Positions 21,158 to 30,257 of a DNA stretch of 45,443 nt are shown here, piece after piece. Both the position numbers and the translations under genes were made by a program. The stretch is from Cladosporium sp. IMV 00045 (lineage: Eukaryota; Ascomycota; Dothideomycetes; Cladosporiales; Cladosporiaceae). Under the pieces are notes generated by a model. The model did not search any database. It saw only the letters and a program-made list of their open reading frames with translations, and had not been told where the DNA came from. Positions within the stretch are counted from its first letter, which is position 1. Every line of letters begins with the position of its first letter. Where the stretch lies: positions 17,586-63,028 of the forward strand of contig MSJI02000811.1 of NCBI GenBank assembly GCA_001931905.2. Reading direction: 5' to 3'.

Positions 21158-23477
21158 CCACAAAGACCACGTCGGAGGCGGTTGTTCATCAAAGCACTCT
21201 ACAACGATGTCCAATCAGTCGCACCACAGCCACAACCTCGTTCCACTTCATGACCGAGATGGCCTCACGACCCCTATCGACACGGCTATAATCACAATTT
21301 CCGGCACGCAGCAGCATCGGAGCAATCACTCTGTTACTTGCGACCTGTCCAGCACAACTCAGCTCTGCGCAGCTTCGATCGGGAGCCTTCCTGTCCTGAT
21401 CTGACTCAAATTGGCCAACGGATGCAGCCTGACCAACTGCAGACGTCGTTTCTTGGGCGACGTACAGTCCATTCCGTCCATCAAGGGTACTCGTCGATCC
21501 ACCGTCTCAAGAACCAAACGACTACCTTTACCCAAGACGCCATCCAAAGGCGCCAACGTTACGCAATACAACGGCCGTTGGTATAGACCGTGCAAGAGTT
21601 TTACCCCTGCCTGGCCAATCAATCAAGACCGCTCGTGCCTACGACTCTTTCAACACGCTCGATACACCTCGCCTGACTCCTCAACGCAAGACGACTCGCC
21701 AAACTCGACTACAACGCTACACCAGACGGACGCGAATCCTCTCTCATCTCTGGAGACGACGATCTGCCGCCGATATATTCCATGGGAGTTCCCACATCAC
21801 ATACTAAGGCGTCCAGTGAGCTTGAGCCAGACCATTCCCATCCCCTTCTCAGGGCACCATGGGCTACCGTCCAGACTATCCTGCCGCCGTGAAACCTTGC
21901 AAGGCCAACGGGCCCAGGGTATCAATCAGATTCTCCAACCAACAAGCCAACGGCAGGAGAATAGACGAAAGCGACTAGGCGTGCTCTCATGCTTTTCCGT
22001 TGTCATCACTTGGACAGAGAATCTCAGCAGTCTCGCGAAAGCTCATCAATCTCGCCAAAGAGCCATCGTGGCACTCTTCGATCACGTTCACGTCTATCCC
22101 CGACAACGACCATTCGCCGTCTTTCGAGACTCGTCTCAGGCCGATACTTCTTGCCGCAACCTTCAACATCTCGATCAGATGATACGCATCTCTCGGCATT
22201 CAAATGCTTCGCTTCAAGTTCACGGCTTCGGGGCAAACAGTGTTGAAGCGCCAGCAGACGTCCATCATTGCGCGGGCATGCAATGTAAAATGTTGATTGC
22301 GGTGGCTACTTGTTGACAGCGTAAACAACGAATTGAATCAATCTGGAACCTTTGGCTCAAAAGGATTGCTTCCAATCCATGATCACTGGGCCGGTCGGTC
22401 CTATCGAATATCTAATACGAATCAAACCATCAACATGACGACCCAAGCATATTGCGGCAACGAACAACTGTTGGAAACATCGGCATGACATGGATGTCAG
22501 CATTCAGCACAGACTGACAGCACACACCCGAAGGCCCACAATCTTCCAGCAGGAAACCGACATTCTCGGAGTCCATTCACCACACACCGGTCGACGGATG
22601 CCAACAAAGCTTGCATATTCCCGATCCTGCACGTAGAGCTTACCGTCCATATTTCGGTTAACGATTCTTCCCTCGAGCGGGTGCGGTCACCAACCCCAAT
22701 GCTGATTGGCTCACAAATTGCCATTGGCGAAGAGAAGACATCGAATGGCCCCTCCGACATTCTTGCCCAAAGTCTTGAGGATAACAATGTCGATGCATCG
22801 AACATCAGCATCGCACACACACGCGCGAGAACAATCGCTATTGACGATCCGCTATCTTTGAGGAGTCCCAACAGAGCCAAGCGAGCCTCCAACCTGAAAG
22901 CAACAGCACGACCTCTGGCATTGCCGCCCCCCTGAATCGGTCATGTTCGACACGACGTATCTATCCCGTAAAGGATGTCTTCCTCCGTCGCTGAATCATC
23001 ACCACCTGTATCATTCCGCACACCCTTGCGCCCCTGCGCTTACCCTGAGGGACGTAAGCTCTGCCGGGGGCTCGCGCCTCAAAATCACCATGCATACCGC
23101 CTTCACGAAGCCTTCGCGGTCGATGAACAGACGACGTGTGACACATTGGTCACTCTTCTTTACTTAGTTGTGTTCCGGGTTCTGGGCGGTTGGTGAATGT
23201 TAAGCTCAAGATTGGTTCTTGGAGTGGGAGAAGGGATTTTTGTTTGTGTCGTCAGAGACGTGGGCCAGTGGGGATCTTTGGTCAGCAACAGAGCAGCCAG
23301 GTAGTTTACCATGCAATAAGATGAATGTCTTCCTGTTCAAACTCCTCATTTCCCCACAGAGTTGGTTTTCACGATCTATGTCGGTCCTACGGCCGTACAT
23401 TATCACGCAGACGATAGGATGATCGGATTCCTGCATTTGAAGGGACTAACTCGGTCAATCGTTACCAACTTGCTCTG
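21158..23477. other. Coding-like but frame-broken tract
   Basis: Long overlapping open frames occur in several frames (for example 20997-21404, 21411-22316 and 22297-22935, plus strand), with protein-like pieces that jump frame. Examples are SALRSFDREPSCPDLTQIGQ in one frame near 21350-21430, and an acidic run (GRESSLISGDDDLPPIYSMG) in another near 21730-21790. None carries a motif I know and no splice set joins them cleanly. The sequence is CA/TC-rich and stop-poor, which inflates open frames. Best read as degenerate coding sequence, possibly the rest of the gene starting at 19428. Confidence 0.35.
22489..22935 (+). other. Open frame of unknown status in the decayed tract
   Basis: About 148 codons are open between TGA at 22486-22488 and TGA at 22933-22935, and the same frame is also open upstream to 22297, interrupted only by that one TGA. 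The first ATG is at 22681 (MRSPTPMLIGSQ). The translation has balanced composition but no known motif. The opposite strand is also open (22497-22892), which weakens the case. It could be a remnant exon; I do not call a gene. Confidence 0.25.
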
Positions 23478-23694
23478 CAATTGCTTTGGAAGTGCGTGTC
23501 GTAGGAGGACTTGAGGCAGGGAGAGGAGATGATTTTTCTGATTCTCATCTGCATGGTGTCTGGAGGAGAGCGCGTTTGTAGGCGGCCTTCACATCGATAG
23601 GAGTGAGTATAAGGTCGAGCTTACGGGAGCTGAGGTTGGAGATCGTATAGTAGTCTGTGTGGGAGTCTTTGGGGAGGTCGGCGTCTTTCGTCAT
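23478..23694 (-). pseudogene. Truncated DPH4-like pseudogene fragment
   Basis: Reading leftwards from ATG at 23692-23694, the translation is MTKDADLPKDSHTDYYTISN and then LSSRKLDLILTPIDVKAAYK followed by RALLQ. It aligns with the N terminus of the intact DPH4 at 4137 (MAKDAHIPIEDYYTILNLST...VKAAYKRALLK). A 23-bp exact match links 23564-23586 (complement) to 4236-4258. Immediately after RALL, about 85 bp including the HPD motif and the intron region are missing. Homology then resumes as RKIISSPCLKSSYD, matching YKILSSPSLKSSYD, with a second exact 12-bp block (23498-23509). The zinc-finger half is absent. The fragment cannot encode a working J-protein. Confidence 0.8.
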
Positions 23695-24662
23695 TCTTCC
23701 AGTGGACGGGCACAGATTGACCAGCGCTTCAATGATATATCCGTCGACTAGAAATGTTAAGAAGTAGCCCAGAATTGCGAAAAGGGTGTAGAGGCTCAAC
23801 TCCACCTAGATTCGCAACCTTCTACCGCTGGATGACGCGGGCCTCCGCCTTTTGGCTGATTTCCCTTGAACGATCGATGAGCCAGAAGACAAGACAACAA
23901 GCTAAGAATAGACGGGCATGGTTCTTGACATTAGGTCAATACACTGGCGTGTTTCGCTATGATCATGGTAAGATCAGCCGCATCCATCCGAGAAAAGAAT
24001 CAGACATCCCTGAGATCAGCGTAATCAATGCAATGATGTGTTCGCATCATGATCATGGTGGTATCAGCTGCTTTGGTTTCATAGTAGTACTAGACGCCCC
24101 TCGGACACAAGTTGTTAGCAACCTAACGTACCCCCATTGTGGCAAAGGTAATACCATCCGTTTCCGTCCGAAAGTATGCGTACTCGCCCCCGGGAGAAGA
24201 TGTCTTTATCGTTGAGACTCATTCCCGAATTCATGTGACATATCTCCGTGAAAGGTACGCATATATCAGCTTCGTCCGATCATTTGTTTCTGCATCGAAG
24301 AATTAAACGATTTCACGCGAACAATCAAAGTTCGCCTCAGGTCCAAGAAAGACAACGCAGACTAACAGTAGAGTCAGTCAGTCATGACTTGCTCAACAGA
24401 GGGAAAATGTCATACGATCTTCCGCAAGGAAGGGGAATCAAAAGCTACAAGCCAAAGCCAAATGAAAGTCATCATCCAAGCAAATCAAGAAGACCAAGTC
24501 CCGACCGAAACCCGTCTCAACGCGGCGTTGAACGTAGAATCCTAATGTAGAGTTCCTCGAATCCAACCATACAGCCCACTGATCTCAACCCAATCACTCG
24601 CATTAGCCCATTCCAAACAATCATCAAACCATTCCACAGCATCGAAAGCCCTTCCTTCCACC
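23695..24662. other. Intergenic, no gene recognised
   Basis: About 1 kb. A hydrophobic minus-strand extension (about 23695-23805) leads in frame into the DPH4 relic but has no family. Two imperfect copies of a TGATCATGG-containing segment occur near 23958 and 24048. Open frames at 23754-24215 and 24248-24550 look non-coding. The right end is the 3' flank of the peroxin-like gene. Confidence 0.4.
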
Positions 24663-26203
24663 TTACTCCCTCCCACCAACCCTCTTCGCCCAATCCTCAC
24701 CAACACGACTAGCGTCCACAACCTCCACCTCCTTCCCCAAACCCACCATACTGCTCCTGTCGTACCACCTGGTCCTGTCGCCACCGTGCGCGCCGCCCTC
24801 GTCCTCCGTCTCCGTGTCCGCCAGACCCTCGCCGGCGACCACGATCGTCCTGCCCACCCAGCCGCGCAGCTGCGCCACGCCGTCGCCGTCGGTGCCGGAC
24901 AGTGCGTCCGTGATGTACACCAGTTTGGGCGCGAGGTGCTTGAGCATTTGCACGTAACCGGTGGGCGTGGTGAAGGGCAGGATGCGCGAGGAGTCGGAGA
25001 CGAGCGTGAGGGATTGTTGGTAGAGCGTGTTGAAGGCTTTGGGGTAGGGAGAGGTTTCGGTCGGCTGGGGTGAGATAGATTGCAGTTCGCTGCCGGGTGT
25101 GGCTGCGGGTGTGGAAATTTGGGAGTAGGATGAGCCTAGGCCGGAGGTCGCTTCGGGGTTGGGTGGCTGGTAATTGAGTGGAGGGAGGGAGGTGAGAGTT
25201 GGCGCGTAGATCAGGACGAAGAGGTCGGTGGTGCTGGGGTCGTGTCCGGTGGGGAGGTGGGAGAGGATAGACTGGAGAGCTTATTGTTAGTTAAGCTGCG
25301 CGAGGGAGCGAGGTTTAGAGGGAAACATACAGCATGCTCAGTCTGGTAAGTGGTGTCATGCTCGTAGGCGCTGTCGCTACCAGTATCTGCGCTCACGACA
25401 ACGGCAACGGCCTTCTTAGCCTTGCCTTTTCCCTTGTCGCCTTTCGCGCTCCTGAGAGCAGCATCAGCCCTCTTCTCGCTTGCGGCTTCGACGGCACCAA
25501 CACGAGTCTTCTCCTCAGCCTCCTCAGACCACCTTTCGTGGTCGCTGAAGACCTCACCCTCTGCCTCCCTGCCATGCCTCCTGCTTCCGCCCTCGCGGTA
25601 GGCATCCTTGTCTTCTTCCATGATGCTGCCCAACGCCGCGCCAGCCGCAGCCGCAGCGGCGCCGACCTGCTTCGAAGCCGAGTCGAAGAATTGCTGAGGC
25701 GAAGGCGTGCGGCGGATCGCGCCTCTCACCTGCCCGTACCATGAAGCCTCCTCGCGCTGCTGCTGTTCCGTCTGTGCGCCTCTGCTACCAGAGTAATAGC
25801 TCGCCGCCTCTCCTCCTACAGGCGGCGGTGGCCCACCCTGCGGGCCCGAAGACTGGCTGGGAATCGGACCCTGGAAGGACGGCATGCCCGCGCCCTGCTG
25901 CGAAGGCGGAGGAGCGCCGGATTCCTGGCCTGGAGGAGGCGGGCCGGGATAAGGTTGTGCGCCTTGAGTTGGGTAAGATCCGCCCATGCCGGTGGCTGGA
26001 CGCGGCGGCTTATCGTGCTGCGGACGGTCGTCCTCGTCGCTGTCGCTGCGTTCGGACCAGATCCATGCTGCCAGGCCGCCGATGGCGATGGTGCTGATTG
26101 TGATCAGGGGTACCCAGTAGCCCAGCGTGCTCTGCTGGCGGCCAGTCGAAGGGGGTGCGTAGAGAGGGCGGCGACTGCGCTGTCCTCCTCGGTCGTTGGC
26201 CAT
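24663..26203 (-). CDS. Probable peroxin-22-like protein, N-terminally anchored
   Basis: In yeasts Pex22 anchors the ubiquitin-conjugating enzyme Pex4 at the peroxisomal membrane for receptor recycling. Here a basic N terminus precedes one transmembrane segment (about 28-49, LGYWVPLITISTIAIGGLAAWIW) and a long Pro/Gly/Gln-rich linker. A globular C-terminal domain follows, with SILSHLPTGHDPSTTDLFVL, IYAP, DSSRILPFTTPTGYVQMLKH, ITDALSGTDGDGV and RVGEDWAKRV. One intron, 25272-25330 (59 bp), joins TEHA to SILSHLP. About 493 residues. The layout and the C-terminal pieces match my memory of the filamentous-fungal peroxin-22-like family, but the sequence is poorly conserved and the assignment is moderate. 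The next gene encodes a peroxisome-targeted ligase. Confidence 0.62.
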
Positions 26204-26618
26204 GTTTGATTGGGTTGTTTATGGCGGCCGCATTGACGCGCACGATCTAGATCGGCGGGGGTGTTGTGATGTCGTTTGTATGACAGACTGTTGGTATGTC
26301 GGTGAAAGAGAGAGTGAGTTGACGGCGAGTGGCAGGGTCGAAGGATGCGCCTCGGCAAGCAATCAGCGTGGCTGGAGACTGGAGAGAGATCGCGTAGGCT
26401 TGTTTTGGTGGCCGTTGCGTGAAGTGGAGGGAGCTTAACTGGGGTATAGCAGCTGTTGATGATGTACATGGATACATCAATTCGATCAATGAAATGCTGC
26501 AAGATTGATTAAACAGTCATGTGCACCTTGAAAAGCGATCGTAACGTTGAAGATGTATATTTCCACATATCTGAATTTTAAAACATAACATGCTCCATCA
26601 AGTCACCTCCAACCCTCT
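26204..26618. promoter_or_regulatory. Promoter region of the peroxin-like gene
   Basis: About 0.4 kb between the peroxin-like start and the 3' end of the ligase, both on the minus strand. Nothing specific recognised. Confidence 0.4.
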
Positions 26619-28349
26619 CTACAGCTTCGCCTTGACTTGTCCATGATCAATATCCGCCTTCAACTTCTCCTTCAACACCCTGCGCAGGATCTTCCCACTG
26701 ACGCTCTTGGGGATCTCATCCGTGAATTTGACTCCACCCCTCAGTTTCTTGTGATTCGCAACCTTGCTGTTCAAGAAATCAACGATCTCCCTCTCTAGCT
26801 CCTTCGACCCTTTCTCTCCTGCTTTTGGCACCACATACGCCAGCGGTACCTCTGAGGCTAGGTCTTCCTTGTACACGCCTAATACTGCCACGTCGGCAAT
26901 CTTCCCATGCGCAGATAGGATTCCTTCCAGCTCGGCGGGCGGCACTTGGAAGCCTTTGTATTTGATCAGCTCCTTGATTCGGTCGGTGATGTAGAAGTTG
27001 CCGTTGGAGTCTTGGTAGCCGACATCACCCGTCTTGAAGTACCCGTCTTCTGTGAGAGCGTTGCGTGTTCCTTCGGGGTTGTTGTGGTATCCCTTGAAGA
27101 CGTTGGGGCCCTTGATCCACAGCTCGCCAACTTCGCCGGCAGCCACTTCTTTCTCGTCCGCGCCGATGTACTTGGCCGTCATGTTGGGCAAAAGTGTCCC
27201 GACAGAGCCCATGGTTTTGTACCAGTCTGCCCAAGGCTGGGTGTGTGTTGTTGGCGATGTTTCGCTCAGGCCGTAGCCTTGCTTGATCTTCAGTCCTTTC
27301 CGCTTGTAGACTGCATCCACGAGCTCGCGGGTGAGTGGCGCAGCGCCGGAGTTCATCATTCGAATAGTGCTGAGATCGTACTTGTCTACGACTGGGTGTT
27401 TCGAAAGGAGCAGCACGACTGGTGGCACGACGTAGGCGAATGTGATCTTGTGGTCTTGGACGAACTTGCACCAGGCTTCGAGGTCGAACTTGGGCATCAC
27501 CACGCACTTGTAGCCAGAGTAGATGCTTTGGTGGAGCAGACATGTAAGGCCGTAGATGTGGAAGAAGGGTAGGAACGCGAGTATGCTGTCTCCTTCAGGT
27601 GCATCGGCTCGAGGCTTCCAGCTGAGGTCTGGTGCTTCGCCACGAGTGAGTTGCAGGGTGTTGGACACGATGTTCCGGTGGCTCAGCATGACGCCCTTGG
27701 GCAGTCCAGTCGTGCCAGAAGAATAGACGAGGAAGGCGAGGTCTTTGTCGGGGTTGGCTTTGGTTCGGCGGTAGCGTGAGGTTCCGGCGATGTTGCGGAT
27801 GGATGAGAAGTGCTTGAAACGCGCATCGGGATCTTTCTTGTCGCCGATCAAGATGATGCGGTCTTCCGGGATGCCCACTTGCTGGGCGGCTTTGGTGGCA
27901 TTTCCCAGCTGGTCCCATTGGGTCACCAAAGCTTTTGCGCCACTGTCTTTCAATTGGAATGCAAGCTCCTCAACGCTATACCCAGGGTTCGCGGGCGAGA
28001 CGATACCGCCAGCCCACAGAGTACCCCAGGTGACAACAGGGGTGTCAATGCAGTTGGGTGTGTATAGGGCGAGCACGTCGCCTTTTTGCCATTCCCAGCT
28101 GCCCTTGAGACCCTTGCCGAAGTCCGCAGCGGACTGCTTGACTTGCTGGTAGGTATATGAGCGGTTTGCATATGGGTCGAGATAAATCACTGGGTATCTT
28201 GTCAGAGGCTTGGTTTATTGTGATTCGACATGTTATCGTCCTTCCTCACCTTTGTCGTCGGGAAACTCCCTGTCCTTCCGCTCAAAGAGAAAGTCCCAGA
28301 GGCCGACATCCGGGATGTCGAATGAAGGGTAGCTGGAGTCAGTAGGCAT
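26619..28349 (-). CDS. Acyl-CoA / 4-coumarate-CoA ligase-like enzyme with PTS1
   Basis: ANL-superfamily adenylating enzyme that activates a carboxylic acid with ATP and joins it to CoA. A first exon (28250-28349, start MPTDSSYPSFDIPDVGLWDF) and an intron at 28190-28249 (60 bp) lead into VIYLDPYANRSYTYQQVK. About 556 residues, the usual length. Motifs: AMP-binding P-loop YSSGTTGLPKG (about 190-200), QGYGLSETSP, the YFKTGDVGY hinge region, DRIKELIKYKGFQVPPAE, and the catalytic Lys in SVSGKILRR. The C terminus is AKL, a canonical peroxisomal targeting signal. It resembles fungal 4-coumarate-CoA-ligase-like enzymes that activate aromatic or medium-chain acids for beta-oxidation. The substrate is unknown. 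The neighbouring peroxin-like gene fits peroxisomal location. Confidence 0.9.
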
Positions 28350-28829
28350 GTTGCTGACGGAAAATCAACTAATCAAGCAATGTGTATTGAAGACGAGAGA
28401 TCCATCGCAAGCAGATCCATCTGCACATCGGCGGGACATTATGATTTTTGCGTGACCTCGGTCTGTCTGGCAGGGATCAACACCAATACCGAGGCCGAGG
28501 TGCCAGCCCCCCATGTAAGGTAATCAGACGGGTATGTCGGCTCAAGATCTGTCGTCACTTCGAGACATGCTGGTTCGTCTCACGTGAGGGTCTTCTTCCC
28601 CACATTCTGCTTGCTATCAGATCCTCTTAGCGCAGGAGCCGGCGGCATCTCCATCTCCTCCGCCTCTAGCCTGTCTCCTGCCTAATCGGGATATTTTGGC
28701 CTCAGGCTGTCAGACAAAGATGCCTCAAGGGAGTGAAGCTTGTGACTTTTGGATATACATGTCGACGACCAGTCAATCAAGCACCTCCCCCACTACCCCC
28801 AATTGATGCAGCGCTGGACCGACTTCGAC
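28350..28829. promoter_or_regulatory. Divergent promoter region, CoA ligase / ATP11
   Basis: About 0.48 kb shared upstream region of two outward-pointing genes. The ATP11 frame is open back to 28749, so part of it could be coding if an upstream ATG is used. No specific site recognised. Confidence 0.4.
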
Positions 28830-29849
28830 ATGGTCGCCGTCAACAATGCGGCGCCTATCCTGCGCCGCACCGCCTGGTCCATCTCTGCGCCTTTCCGATG
28901 CTACCAACGCCGCTGGGCCCAAGTCCACGACGTGCGTTTCCTCGCCACGCACCAGAAATCCGATGCCGTGCTTGACAAGTACCGCGCGAAGCTCGAGCAG
29001 AAGGCCAAGGCTGAGGGCAAGGCCAGCGTCGAAGAGCTGAAGGAGTCCTACAAGGAAAAGATCGATTCCTTGAAAGAGAAGGCCGAAGTCCCTGGTGCTA
29101 CTGCTCCCCTCAACAAGGGCGCCGCCCAAGAGACGCAACAGCAGCAATCAAAACCTCCGACACCAGCCGAGGCCGCTTCCAGCATCCCCTTCCAGGCCCC
29201 TCCACCCCCCGAGCCTCTGCCCGAAAACCCCCTCGAAGGCGCGGCCACCGTTCCCAAAAGCAAGAGCAAAGATGTAAAGACCCTGGACAGCTTCATCGAC
29301 GTCGAGAAGACCTCCGCCCTGCCCGACAAAGAAGTCGAAGCGATCTGGCGTCTGCGCCACGTCCGCGACCCTCAATCCCTCTGCGCAACCATGCAAGCAG
29401 AGACTTTCCGCCGCATCGCTGCCGCCGCTCGCAAGCACCCGCAATTCATCCTTCCCTTGCCTAAGAAAGACGAGGGCGCCGAGATCCACTTCTTGCAGTG
29501 GACTTTCCCCTCCGAAACCACCGCCACCGTCCTTTTCACTTCTCTCGCGGAGTTCAAGCTGCGCGGCGAGTTCGCCCAGCCTCACACGACTGTCACCCAC
29601 CACACGGATCTTGTCAGCAGCAACGAGCTCGTGCTCATGGAGGGTCGCGTCATGGAGGATCGTGGCGTGAGTATAGACGAGGGCAAGTGGCTCTTGATGT
29701 GCTTGCAGAAGTTCTACGGGTTTGAGGCTTTGACCGACGCTGCGAAGGAGAGTAAGGCCAAGAGGGAAAAGCTGATGCAACAGTTCAGCGGTGGCGATGC
29801 TGAGTTCAAGATTGATGAGCTGCTTGAAGAGGCGGAGAAGTTACCTTGA
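28830..29849 (+). CDS. ATP11: ATP11-type mitochondrial F1-ATPase assembly chaperone
   Basis: Matrix chaperone that binds the F1 beta subunit before alpha3beta3 assembly. Starting at 28830 gives a basic, Arg-rich mitochondrial presequence (MVAVNNAAPILRRTAWSISA...RRWAQ). In-frame ATGs at 28749 and 28806 are possible but put acidic residues first. A charged coiled-coil linker (about 45-80) and a Pro/Gln-rich stretch follow. The conserved domain includes KTLDSFIDVEK, EAIWRLRH, FILPLPK, HFLQWTFP and HTDLVSSNELVLMEGR. No intron. About 339 residues, in line with fungal ATP11. It is convergent with the ABC transporter. Confidence 0.88.
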   Translation: MVAVNNAAPILRRTAWSISAPFRCYQRRWAQVHDVRFLATHQKSDAVLDKYRAKLEQKAKAEGKASVEELKESYKEKIDSLKEKAEVPGATAPLNKGAAQETQQQQSKPPTPAEAASSIPFQAPPPPEPLPENPLEGAATVPKSKSKDVKTLDSFIDVEKTSALPDKEVEAIWRLRHVRDPQSLCATMQAETFRRIAAAARKHPQFILPLPKKDEGAEIHFLQWTFPSETTATVLFTSLAEFKLRGEFAQPHTTVTHHTDLVSSNELVLMEGRVMEDRGVSIDEGKWLLMCLQKFYGFEALTDAAKESKAKREKLMQQFSGGDAEFKIDELLEEAEKLP

Positions 29850-30257
29850 AGTTAGGTGATTTCGGACAGGAATATTTGAGATGGAGTACAATATAGATGG
29901 CATGTATGATACGGTCTGTACGCTACGAGACGAAGAGTTTGGGAACACATTTTGTGTCAAAGAATACCACATTGCAAGCTCTATGCGCGTTATCGATCTG
30001 CAATAATTGAAAGGTCCAGGGTTGTTTTGGGTCGAGAGCGTGGTTGTGTCTGCATTTCTTTCCAGCGGGAGCAACTCCTCGGACCGACCTCGCCCTTCAT
30101 CGCCCACGTCTATGTCTAACAATAAGATCAACTCCATTCCGGCAAGGCAGGTGTCTTTCCCGAAGAACAAAAAAGCGTATTAGCAAGAAATCTATCTCTA
30201 CTTTTAGTCTATATTTTAGCTTGCCAGTCACCACCTCCTCCGAACTCCTCTCACATC
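29850..30257. other. Gap between convergent ATP11 and ABC transporter
   Basis: About 0.4 kb, presumably the two 3' untranslated regions. No gene or repeat recognised. Confidence 0.45.

Noticed and set aside
23754..24215. 153-codon plus-strand frame beside the DPH4 relic
   Set aside because: Overlaps the relic region, has no motif and a Cys/His/Arg mix typical of non-coding DNA.
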